From Myxococcales bacterium (GTDB lineage Bacteria > Myxococcota_A > Polyangia > Polyangiales > Polyangiaceae): a stretch of 64,000 nucleotides of DNA. Each line of letters begins with the position of its first letter. The first letter of the stretch is position 1. The notes beneath the pieces are model-generated. The model was not told the origin of the DNA. It made no database searches and was given only the letters and a program-made list of their open reading frames with translations. This document shows, in pieces, positions 26,998 to 34,209 of the stretch. A program made the position numbers and the translations under genes. The DNA lies in contig JANYHK010000131.1 of NCBI GenBank assembly GCA_025359105.1, forward strand, positions 1 through 64,000, written 5' to 3'.

Positions 26998-27836
26998 TTC
27001 GGCCTCCAGCCGCGGCGCACGCGCGCGTGCCACACCATCACGTCGCTCGTGCGATCGAGCGGGCCACCATAGAAGTCCCCGCTGAGCTTGTGGACCTCGA
27101 AGCCGTTGTAGTGGAACAACGCCTCCCACTCCTGCGGGAAGAACTGCCGATGCGCGAGCGGCGTCATCCACGCCCGCTCCGGGTGCCCGACCGGCGTGAA
27201 CTCCATCGATACGAAGAGCACCTGCCGCACGCGGTCGTAGTCGAAGTGCTCTTGGTAGCTCACGAGCTCGCCCGTCGTGGCGTGCCGGAAGCGCGGCGCC
27301 TTGTATGCGCGCGTCGGCTCGCGAAGCAGATCCTGCATCACCGGCACCGACAGATCCAAGATCAGCTCGCCGCCCGGCGTGAGGTGCTCGCGCACGCGGG
27401 CGAGCAGGGCCTCGACGTCCTCGCGCGTGTACATGTGGAGCGCGGCGTTGAACGGACAGAAGACGAGGGGAAAGCGCTTCTTCAGACGCACCTTCCGCAT
27501 GTCGCCTTCGCGGAGCACGACGCGCTTCTGGACCGCCGGCGGCTCGTCGGCGAGGCGCGCGCGCAGATCGTCGAGCATCGGCCGCGAGAGATCCACGCCG
27601 GTCACCGAGACGCCGTGGCGCGCCGTCGGCAGCGCGACGCGCCCGTTGCCCACGCCGTATTCGAGCACCGGTCCGCCGTGCTTCGAGGCCTGGGTGACGT
27701 AGAACTGAACGTCGTCGATGCGGCGCCTGTACGTCGCCGTGTAGTAGACCGGATCGTCGTAGTGAGCGCGCGCGCCTGCTTCGAGCTCGCGATCGGCTCC
27801 AAGCCGCATCTGCGGCGTCCGCGGCATGGGCGGCAT
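26994..27836 (-). CDS. Class I SAM-dependent methyltransferase
   Basis: About 280 residues. The SAM-binding motif I is 'VLEYGVGNGRVAL' followed by 'VTGVDLSRPML'; later motifs ('FNAALHMYTREDVEALL') fit the small-molecule methyltransferases of COG2226/Methyltransf_25. The substrate is unknown. The start could be ATG 27836, 27827 or 27809; none has a clear ribosome binding site. It lies 50 bp after rpoZ on the same strand and is coupled to yggS. Confidence 0.85.
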   Translation of the reverse strand: MPPMPRTPQMRLGADRELEAGARAHYDDPVYYTATYRRRIDDVQFYVTQASKHGGPVLEYGVGNGRVALPTARHGVSVTGVDLSRPMLDDLRARLADEPPAVQKRVVLREGDMRKVRLKKRFPLVFCPFNAALHMYTREDVEALLARVREHLTPGGELILDLSVPVMQDLLREPTRAYKAPRFRHATTGELVSYQEHFDYDRVRQVLFVSMEFTPVGHPERAWMTPLAHRQFFPQEWEALFHYNGFEVHKLSGDFYGGPLDRTSDVMVWHARVRRGWRPK

Positions 27837-27886
27837 CTCGCGCTTCGTCGCTTGCGTCGCTCGGCCGCTCTTTTGCGGCCCGCGGC

Positions 27887-28129
27887 TCACATCAAGCCGG
27901 CTTTGATCTGCCCGTCGATCCACTCCTGAACGACCTCGTTGCTCGTGCGGTCGAAGTGAACCTTGCCGGCGGCGATCTCGCGCAGCGCGGTGACGGCGGC
28001 CTTGTTCTTCGAGTGAACGAGGGGGTGCGCGCCCTTCATGAGCTGCCGGCAGCGGTGGGCAGCAAGGATGACGAGGGCGAAGCGGTTCTCCTCACGCTCA
28101 AGGCAATCTTCGACGGTAACGCGGGCCAT
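27887..28129 (-). CDS. rpoZ: RNA polymerase omega subunit
   Basis: An 80-residue omega subunit, which binds the beta-prime C-terminus and helps RNA polymerase assembly. The family core '[20 protein letters not shown]' is complete. An AGGAG lies 8 nt before the ATG. Its promoter (28156-28184) is the best -35/-10 pair in this window. Confidence 0.93.
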   Translation of the reverse strand: MARVTVEDCLEREENRFALVILAAHRCRQLMKGAHPLVHSKNKAAVTALREIAAGKVHFDRTSNEVVQEWIDGQIKAGLM

Positions 28130-28155
28130 ACGTGATGCTCCTTCAGGGAGCGCGC

Positions 28156-28184
28156 ACCTTAGTCGTCCATGCCCAATCGGGCAA
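28156..28184 (-). promoter_or_regulatory. rpoZ promoter (TTGCCC-17-TAAGGT)
   Basis: On the minus strand the -35 TTGCCC (28184-28179) and the -10 TAAGGT (28161-28156) are 17 bp apart. A perfect inverted repeat GCCC-AATC-GGGC (28171-28182) covers part of the -35 and could be an operator. The mRNA would have a leader of about 20 nt with the AGGAG site. Confidence 0.6.
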
Positions 28185-28225
28185 GCGCCCCGCGAAGCGA
28201 CTAATACACCAGTGATAGCGGTCTG

Positions 28226-28654
28226 TTAGCCGTGTGCCCTACGTTTCGACGGGCTCGCTGCCTCCTCTTCGAGGACCGTGGCGAGGGCCCGGAGCGCATC
28301 GGTGGTCGTGAACATTCCGACGACGCGCATGCCATCCATGACGACCGCGCAGCCGTACTTGTGCTCGGCCATCTGGCCGGCGACCTGGGACAGCGGCGTG
28401 TCGGGCGTGACGAAGTAGGGCTCGCGCGTCATCGCCTCCTCGACCGCCACGCGCGTGTCGTCGACGTCGCGGAGCGTCTCGATGAAACGGAGATCGCGAT
28501 CACTCACGATGCCGACGAGGACGCCCCCGTCCAGGACGGGAAGGTGGCGGACGTGGTGCTCTCTCATGAGCTGATGCGCGCGCGCCAGCGGCGCGTCGTG
28601 GCGAATCGATTGCGTGCAGACGCTCATGAACTTGTAGATCTGTCGCGTGTGCAT
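28226..28654 (-). CDS. CBS-pair domain protein
   Basis: A 142-residue protein made of two CBS motifs ('FMSVCTQSIRHDAPLARAHQ', 'HLPVLDGGVLVGIVSDRDLR', 'AMTREPYFVTPDTPLSQVAG', 'VGMFTTTDALR'). CBS pairs bind adenine nucleotides and report energy status. No other domain is attached. The ATG at 28654 places the first motif at the N-terminus; the longer frame overlaps the divergent hemerythrin gene. It sits beside hemerythrin and universal-stress genes. Confidence 0.85.
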   Translation of the reverse strand: MHTRQIYKFMSVCTQSIRHDAPLARAHQLMREHHVRHLPVLDGGVLVGIVSDRDLRFIETLRDVDDTRVAVEEAMTREPYFVTPDTPLSQVAGQMAEHKYGCAVVMDGMRVVGMFTTTDALRALATVLEEEAASPSKRRAHG

Positions 28655-28735
28655 GCCGCTCTGGTAAGCAAACGGCCGGCCAGACCAGAGGACGATGTGG
28701 CACGTTGAATGCTCTGGCGGACGCGGAGGCTCGCC

Positions 28736-29218
28736 ATGCCCACGCTCGAGACCGCGCACCACGAACGGACCAGGACGACGGAAGTGCTCGACGCGCTACG
28801 CGCGCAGCATCGCGCGATCGACGCGCAGCTCGACGAGATGTGCAACCTCGTCCGCGGCGACGATCGCGACGCGATGCGCGACACGTGGGCCAAGCTCGAG
28901 GATGCCCTCCTCGCGCACCTCAATCTCGAGGAGATGCACCTCCTTCCCGACGTCGCCCACCGGCATCCCGAGCACGTGCGCGCCGTCCGCGCCGAGCACG
29001 ACAAGGTTCGCGCAACCCTGGGAGAGATCGGCCTCGCGCTCGATCTCCACGTCGCGCGCGCCGAGCAGTTCGAGCGCCTCGCCGTCGATCTGAGGGCGCA
29101 CTCGGCGGCCGAAGAGACCGGAATGTACAGCTGGGCCGAGGTCGAGCTGCCCAAGACGACGCGCGAGCTGGTCCTGCGGAAGCTCCGCGAGCGCCTGGCG
29201 ACGATCGCCGGCCCCTGA
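28736..29218 (+). CDS. Hemerythrin HHE-domain protein
   Basis: A 160-residue four-helix protein with the HHE cation-binding pattern: H25 ('QHRAID'), H61 and E65 ('HLNLEEMHLLP'), H88 ('AEHDKVRATL') and H122/E126 ('AHSAAEE'). Such proteins hold a di-iron centre and bind O2 or NO or protect iron. ATG 28736 has a GGAGG 6 nt upstream, which rules out the earlier in-frame ATG 28709. A perfect hairpin follows the stop by no more than one base. Confidence 0.85.
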   Translation: MPTLETAHHERTRTTEVLDALRAQHRAIDAQLDEMCNLVRGDDRDAMRDTWAKLEDALLAHLNLEEMHLLPDVAHRHPEHVRAVRAEHDKVRATLGEIGLALDLHVARAEQFERLAVDLRAHSAAEETGMYSWAEVELPKTTRELVLRKLRERLATIAGP

Positions 29219-29243
29219 CGCCTGCGCAAGTCTTGCGCAGGCG
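29219..29243. terminator. 11-bp perfect hairpin directly after the hemerythrin stop
   Basis: CGCCTGCGCAA, loop GTC, TTGCGCAGGCG: an 11-bp GC-rich stem with no T-tract. It could end the hemerythrin transcript, protect its 3' end, or be a palindromic binding site for the universal-stress gene 95 bp downstream. Confidence 0.45.
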
Positions 29244-29338
29244 CGCACCTGGTGCAGGTTTGCGGCCCCGTGGTTCCGGCCGAGCGCGGCCTTTCGCGCT
29301 GGCACGCGTTTCGCTGAGAGGGAGCTGGAGGCAGAAGC

Positions 29339-29965
29339 ATGGGCACCGCCAAGAGCGCCGCCGAGCGCATGAAGATCGTCGTGGGGATCGACTTCTCGGA
29401 GATGAGCGACCGCGCGCTGCTCGTGGCCGTGAACATGGCGCGCTCGGCCGGGCTGGCCGAGGTTCACCTCGTCCACGTGCTGCCGCCACCGGTGGGCGGG
29501 ACGGAGTTCGCGCCGATCGTCGACGTCGGGGAGCAGACGCTGATCGCGCGCAAGCAGATGGCCGCCATGATCGACGGCATGGGCGTGGTCACCGAGATCA
29601 TCCCCTTCTCGCACGTGGTCGTGGGCAACGCGCAGAAGGAGCTTCCGCGGGTCGCCGACGAGGTCGAGGCGGATCTCATCGTCCTCGGCACGCACGGGCG
29701 GCGCGGTGTCGACCGCATGCTCTTCGGCTCGGTCGCCGAGCACGTCGTGCGCACGGCCCCCTGCTCGGTCCTCACCGTCCGGGCGAAGCCGCCGACGGCC
29801 GCGTCCACGATCGAAGCCCCCTGCGCCGAGTGCGTCGCCGTGGCCGCGAAGACGGAGGGCAAGGAGCTGCGCTGCAGCACGCATGCGAAGCACCACCCTC
29901 GCGCGCACACCTACTCGGAAATCCCCCCGAGCTTCGGCCTGGGCTCCATGACGTTTCGCTTTTGA
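29339..29965 (+). CDS. Universal stress protein with Cys/His-rich C-terminal extension
   Basis: A 208-residue protein. Residues 10-148 are a UspA domain with the ATP-binding pattern 'GTHGRRGVDRMLFGSVAEHV', so it probably binds ATP. The last 55 residues are an extension with 'CAEC', a further Cys and 'HAKHH', which might bind a metal or act in redox sensing. A GGAG lies 9 nt before the ATG. It follows the hemerythrin gene by 120 bp and is probably part of the same stress response. Confidence 0.85.
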   Translation: MGTAKSAAERMKIVVGIDFSEMSDRALLVAVNMARSAGLAEVHLVHVLPPPVGGTEFAPIVDVGEQTLIARKQMAAMIDGMGVVTEIIPFSHVVVGNAQKELPRVADEVEADLIVLGTHGRRGVDRMLFGSVAEHVVRTAPCSVLTVRAKPPTAASTIEAPCAECVAVAAKTEGKELRCSTHAKHHPRAHTYSEIPPSFGLGSMTFRF

Positions 29966-30074
29966 GCGCGTTCTCCGCGCACGCTGAGTGCCTCCTCGCT
30001 GGGCGACGACGGCCTGACTCGGCTGCGTGACGGTACCCTCTGAGTTGCCGGCGCTCGGCGACTCCTCGCGCCGT

Positions 30075-30102
30075 GCTCCCCCAGATGGGAGCGCGGCGCC
30101 GC
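30075..30102. terminator. Two adjacent inverted repeats in the 237-bp gap after the stress gene
   Basis: GCTCCC-CCAGAT-GGGAGC (30075-30092) is followed by the palindrome GCGGCGCCGC (30093-30102) and a short T run. It may be a weak terminator for the universal stress gene. The rest of the gap (29966-30202) holds the promoter of the next gene and no visible ORF. Confidence 0.35.
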
Positions 30103-30134
30103 CTGTTTCCGAGAGCTTGCGGCGGCGCGTAAGC

Positions 30135-30182
30135 GACGTAAGCACCGGCGGCGTTGTGCAAGGTCGCCCACCCGGCTAGAAA
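30135..30182 (+). promoter_or_regulatory. Promoter with upstream GACGTAAGCAC element (12-Cys protein pair)
   Basis: -35 TTGTGC (30154-30159), a 17-bp spacer and -10 TAGAAA (30177-30182). GACGTAAGCAC at 30135-30145 lies 42 bp upstream of the TAGAAA, counted start to start, and is preceded by a second CGTAAGC (CGTAAGC-GA-CGTAAGC). The same 11-mer stands at exactly 42 bp in front of the TAGAAA at 34191. It is probably an activator site just upstream of -35. Confidence 0.6.
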
Positions 30183-30202
30183 AGCTCTAGCGGAGGTAGT
30201 TC

Positions 30203-30781
30203 ATGACCCGTTCGACGAAGCAGGTGGGCTCGGCAATGTTGGTGGCGCTCGGCCTGGCCGTGTACGTGGGCTGCGGCGCGCCGCCGTCGGCGGAAGAGAT
30301 GCGCGTTGGCGCGACGAGCGAGGCGCTCGGCTCCACCGCGTGCGTGCAGGACCTCGGATTGACGGCGAAGTGGCTGCCGAGCGCGGGTTGCTCGTGCGCC
30401 GCCTACACGGGTGCCGTGCTCGACCAGTGCGTGTATGAGATGGGCGTACTCAGCTGCCTCAAGTACCAAGGCTACCAGCTCAACTGCGCGGCGCTCCCGC
30501 CGCTCCCCATCACGGCGGTGAACGAGAACCACGCGTTCGTCGCGTTCTACGAGGACATCGACTTCAATACGTACCTGCCCGGCAACTGCGCCGCGCAAGC
30601 GAACGCCTATATCTGTGTCAAAGCGCTGAACGCGACCCGCGGCCCCAGCGGCACGCCCAACACGTCGCCCTCCGTCTCTGCCGCCCTGCTACGCCGCTGC
30701 GCCCCCGCAGTCGACACCTGCAGGGCCTACCCGACCCACGCGGACTTCGATCCGTGCACGACGAAGGCTTGTTACAACTGA
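30203..30781 (+). CDS. Secreted 12-Cys protein, paralog A
   Basis: A 192-residue protein with a signal peptide ('MLVALGLAVYVGC'); Cys24 could be lipidated, although the lipobox is imperfect. The mature part carries 12 Cys, all conserved in the tandem paralog, which implies six disulfides. Shared blocks are 'EDIDFN', 'LPGNC' and 'HADFDPCTTKACY'. I do not recognise the family. GGAGG lies 7 nt before the ATG. The promoter at 30135-30182 drives the pair. Confidence 0.75.
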   Translation: MTRSTKQVGSAMLVALGLAVYVGCGAPPSAEEMRVGATSEALGSTACVQDLGLTAKWLPSAGCSCAAYTGAVLDQCVYEMGVLSCLKYQGYQLNCAALPPLPITAVNENHAFVAFYEDIDFNTYLPGNCAAQANAYICVKALNATRGPSGTPNTSPSVSAALLRRCAPAVDTCRAYPTHADFDPCTTKACYN

Positions 30782-30792
30782 GAGGTGGTTTC

Positions 30793-31368
30793 ATGACCCG
30801 TTCGATGAAGCACGTGGGCTCGGCCGTGTTGGTTGCGCTCGGATTGGCCGTCTACGTGGGCTGCGGCGCACCGGCGTCGGCGGAGGAGATGCACGTTGCC
30901 ACCACGACCGCGGCGCTGACGCCCACGACGTGCGTGCAGGACAGCGGCTCGTACGCGAAGTGGCTCCCGGACGCCTCGTGCTCGTGCGCGGGCTACAGGG
31001 GTGACGCTCTGGATCAGTGCACGTACGAGCTGGGCGTCCTCACCTGCCTCAAGGAGCAGGGCTACAAGCTCAACTGCGCGTCGCTCCCCCGGCTTGCCAT
31101 CGTGAGCGCCGAGGACAACCACAAGTTCATCTCGTACTACGAGGACATCGACTTCAACGTCTTCCTGCCGGGCAACTGCCGTGCGCAAGCGAAGGTCTTC
31201 TCGTGCGTCAAGGCGCTGAACGCCACCAACGGCCCGAGCGGCATCCCGTACACGAAGCCCTCCGTCGCCGCCCAGCTCCTGAACCGTTGCACCCCGCACG
31301 ACGCGTGCAACGACTACCCGGCGCACGCGGACTTCGATCCCTGCACCACGAAGGCCTGCTACCAGTAG
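30793..31368 (+). CDS. Secreted 12-Cys protein, paralog B
   Basis: A 191-residue tandem copy of the preceding protein, with a near-identical signal peptide and all 12 Cys in the same order; most variation is in the loops. ATG 30793 starts 11 bp after the stop of the first copy and has a GAGAGGTGG just upstream, so both are in one operon. The close likeness of the 5' ends, in DNA as well as protein, points to a local duplication. The location is periplasmic or surface; the function is unknown. It converges on the receptor kinase with a 13-bp gap. Confidence 0.75.
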   Translation: MTRSMKHVGSAVLVALGLAVYVGCGAPASAEEMHVATTTAALTPTTCVQDSGSYAKWLPDASCSCAGYRGDALDQCTYELGVLTCLKEQGYKLNCASLPRLAIVSAEDNHKFISYYEDIDFNVFLPGNCRAQAKVFSCVKALNATNGPSGIPYTKPSVAAQLLNRCTPHDACNDYPAHADFDPCTTKACYQ

Positions 31369-31381
31369 CGGAAGCGTCGGT

Positions 31382-34039
31382 TCAGGGGCACCGCAGCGGG
31401 AGCCCGTCGAGGTGCTTCGTGGCCGCACTGAAGACGACGGTTGATTCGATGGCCTCGTGGGCTTTGCCGTCTGCGTCCCTGCCCACGCAAAGCACCGTAA
31501 AATCCGCGGGCGTATTGCCGGTGGCCGGTTCGAAATCCAACCGGGTGGCGGCACCGCCGAGATCCACGTTTTGACCGGCGCGCAGCGCGGCGAAGACGTC
31601 GAAGATCTTGGCGGGGCCGACGTCGATGGGCGGCCCCGCTGGCAATAGCCGCTCGAAGGCGCGCGCCAGCGATGCGCCGGCGAGGGGAGCGTCGCCGAGC
31701 GTGTACGCGCCGTACGCGACGACGTAGAGGGCGTCGTATACGGCGCCGGGCGTGGCCGTGCGCGGCACCTTGGGCGAGAATGTCTCGTTGTAGTGCTGGG
31801 TCAGCTTCGCGTTGGCGACCGTCGCCGTCGAAGGAGCGACCCCGATGAATCTGCGACGGAGCTCCGGATCCTTGCCGAGGAACGCGAAGAAGTCGGCGCC
31901 GACGATGTAGTTGCTGATGACGTAGGACGGACGCGGTTGCCCTTTGGACCACCCCGCCTCGATCGGCGCAAGGAACGTCTTCGCCGTGCCCTGCGCGCCG
32001 GTGAGGAGCACGAGATGTGGCTTGAACTTGATCACCTCGGCGGCGAGCTCGTAGAAGTCTGGCGCGTCTTCGTCCCACACGAGCTCGCGGTAGTCGTAGC
32101 CGTTCTCGAGCGCGCTCTTGCCGTTGAAGCGCAGGCTCCCGAAATACGCGTCGGAGATGCTTAGACCGCCGGTGTTCTTGGGGCGAAACAGCGCGACGCG
32201 CATCGGCTCGCCCGGGCCGAGGACGGCGCGCACTTGCGGCTCGACGACCTCGGCGACGAGCGCCGACACGGGTAGCGCGCTCTGCGCGGCCGTGATCGTC
32301 GTGCGCCAGACCAATCGCGGGGCGCCCGGCGGGTGCGGGATCGTGGTGATGAGCGCGCTCTGATTCTGCGTTGCCATCGCAACCACCCCCGCGGGGATGA
32401 AGACCGCGCTGGCGAGATCGATCACCTCCTGGCTCGAGCCGAAGCCGATGACCGCGGGCACACGCACGTCGACGAGGTGACGCGCCGTCGCGAGAGCGTC
32501 GCTCTCGTCGTCGCACGCTACCAACCCGATCGGCCTCGGCTCGCGCCCGGGCGTCGTCGAGGGAATGCCGCGGGCGATCGTCATGAAATCGCGACGCGCA
32601 AGCTCGGCTGCGTTCACGCTCTCGGTGCCCCATGCGACGGCATCGGGACCGCTCATGGGAAACATGGTGCCGATCCACAGGGTGGCGTCGTTCTCGACCG
32701 CGCCGGGATCCGCCATGATCTTGCAGTGCGCCGACTCGAGCGCCACGCACGCGCCGTCGTCGCGCCGACAGATCGCCGCCTTGCCGCCCGCGTCCTTCAC
32801 GCACGCGGCGTTGCTCGTGCAGCCGCGGGGCGCGGGCGTCGCGACGGGGACCGACGGCGTGCGGCGCGCGACGAGGGCCGCCGCGCCCGCGAGCACGGAG
32901 AGACCTAGCGCGCCCGCGAGGACCCGCTGCGCGCGACGCACACCCGAGCGCGGCACCGGGTCTGCCGCGGACGCCCCGCTCGGCCGCACGCTGCTCGTCA
33001 CCGACGCGCGGCTCTGCGTCGCGCCACCTTCGAGCGGGACGGCCGCGAGCACCGGCGGGCCGGCCGGCCCATGCTCCTTCGGCGCTTTGAGGCTTGCGTC
33101 GATCTGCGCCCGCGTCGCCACGCGCTCGGCGGCGAAGAGCGCTTCCATCTGGCGTGCAAGCTCCTTGGACCCCTGCTTGCCATCGAGCTCCGGCTCGAGC
33201 GCCGCCTGCATCTCCGCGGCGGTCGCGTAGCGCTCGTCGGGCGACGTGGCGAGGGCCTTCATGCAGATTGCCTCGAGCGCCTTCGGTACGTCCGGCGCGA
33301 ACACGCTGGGCGGCTCCATCTCGCCGCGCTCCAGCTTCGCGTAAATCTGGGACTCGGGCATTCCCTGCCAGAGTCGACGCCGCGCGAGGATCTGCCAGAG
33401 GATCACCCCGACCGAGAAGACGTCGGCGCGGCGATCCACGGGGCGGCGCGCCGCCTGCTCGGGCGCCATGTACGTGAGCTTCCCCTTCACCACGCCCGTG
33501 GCCGTGTCGCCCGGCGCGTCGATGGCCTTCGCGATGCCGAAATCGAGCAGCTTCACGCGGCCGTCGTACGTGACGATGACGTTGTGCGGCGACACGTCGC
33601 GGTGCACGACCTGGAGCTTGGTGCCGTCGGTGTCCTCGAGGTCGTGCGCGTACTGCAGGCCCGAGAGGATCTCCGCGACGACGTGGAGCGCCAGGGGCAG
33701 CGGCAAGTGCGCGGGCGGCTCGGACGACGCGAGCTTGCGCGTCAGCGCCTCCAGGGTCTGGCCGTCCAGGTACTCCATCTCGATGAAGTAGTGCTCGCCG
33801 TCGAAGCCGACCTCGTTCGTCTGGACGACGTTGGGGTGCATCAGGCGCGCGGACAGGCGCGCCTCGTCGAGGAAGCTGCGGAGGAACGGCCCCTCGAGCG
33901 CGAGATCGCCGCGCAGGTGCTTGACGACCTTCAGCTTGCTGAAGCCGTACGCTCCTTCGCTTACGGCGAGGAAGACCGTCCCCATGCCGCCTCGACCCAG
34001 CTCGAAGAGCAGGCGGTGCCTGGGGGCTGGGCTCGACAT
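31382..34039 (-). CDS. Membrane Ser/Thr kinase with periplasmic-binding-protein sensor
   Basis: An 885-residue receptor kinase. The N-terminal cytoplasmic Hanks kinase has 'LGRGGMGTVF', K40, 'HRDVSPHN' (146-153) and 'DFGIAK' (166-171), so it should be active. A single transmembrane helix spans about 372-391. Outside the cytoplasm lie a five-Cys knot (407-439) and then a complete type-1 periplasmic-binding fold (about 450-885; 'IGTMFPMSGPDAVAWG', 'VIGFGSSQ') like the Leu/Ile/Val receptors of ABC importers. It probably senses a small ligand directly. ATG 34039 follows a TACAAT box by 9 nt; the longer frame has no support. It is divergent from the oxidoreductase cluster. Confidence 0.88.
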   Translation of the reverse strand: MSSPAPRHRLLFELGRGGMGTVFLAVSEGAYGFSKLKVVKHLRGDLALEGPFLRSFLDEARLSARLMHPNVVQTNEVGFDGEHYFIEMEYLDGQTLEALTRKLASSEPPAHLPLPLALHVVAEILSGLQYAHDLEDTDGTKLQVVHRDVSPHNVIVTYDGRVKLLDFGIAKAIDAPGDTATGVVKGKLTYMAPEQAARRPVDRRADVFSVGVILWQILARRRLWQGMPESQIYAKLERGEMEPPSVFAPDVPKALEAICMKALATSPDERYATAAEMQAALEPELDGKQGSKELARQMEALFAAERVATRAQIDASLKAPKEHGPAGPPVLAAVPLEGGATQSRASVTSSVRPSGASAADPVPRSGVRRAQRVLAGALGLSVLAGAAALVARRTPSVPVATPAPRGCTSNAACVKDAGGKAAICRRDDGACVALESAHCKIMADPGAVENDATLWIGTMFPMSGPDAVAWGTESVNAAELARRDFMTIARGIPSTTPGREPRPIGLVACDDESDALATARHLVDVRVPAVIGFGSSQEVIDLASAVFIPAGVVAMATQNQSALITTIPHPPGAPRLVWRTTITAAQSALPVSALVAEVVEPQVRAVLGPGEPMRVALFRPKNTGGLSISDAYFGSLRFNGKSALENGYDYRELVWDEDAPDFYELAAEVIKFKPHLVLLTGAQGTAKTFLAPIEAGWSKGQPRPSYVISNYIVGADFFAFLGKDPELRRRFIGVAPSTATVANAKLTQHYNETFSPKVPRTATPGAVYDALYVVAYGAYTLGDAPLAGASLARAFERLLPAGPPIDVGPAKIFDVFAALRAGQNVDLGGAATRLDFEPATGNTPADFTVLCVGRDADGKAHEAIESTVVFSAATKHLDGLPLRCP

Positions 34040-34048
34040 CGATCGGCG

Positions 34049-34054
34049 ATTGTA
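34049..34054 (-). promoter_or_regulatory. TACAAT -10-like box 9 nt before the receptor kinase
   Basis: On the minus strand TACAAT is followed by 9 nt and ATG 34039, without a ribosome binding site. It is the same box and spacing as for the phosphofructokinase. The 170-bp divergent gap also has a 6-bp hairpin (34113-34128) and the promoter of the opposite cluster. Confidence 0.5.
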
Positions 34055-34148
34055 CCTCAATCGCACGTGGCTTTGCGCCGGCTGCACGGGTCACGGCTGG
34101 AGGCTTTCCCGTCGGCCCTGGGGGGCCGTCCGGGGCCCGCGCCCACGT

Positions 34149-34196
34149 GACGTAAGCACTTCCGCGCTGTCCGGAGGTGTCGCGCGCGGTTAGAAA
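34149..34196 (+). promoter_or_regulatory. Promoter with upstream GACGTAAGCAC element (oxidoreductase cluster)
   Basis: GACGTAAGCAC at 34149-34159 and a TAGAAA -10 at 34191-34196, 42 bp apart start to start, as in the promoter at 30135. No good -35 is seen (TGTCCG at the -35 position), which fits an activator-dependent promoter. The -10 ends 13 nt before ATG 34210. Confidence 0.55.
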
Positions 34197-34209
34197 AAAT
34201 GAAGAGTTC

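Noticed and set aside
28661-28710. GGTAAGCA upstream of hemerythrin as a third copy of the shared promoter element
   Set aside because: It matches only seven bases of the motif, and the distance to the TTGAAT box is 44 bp, not 42.
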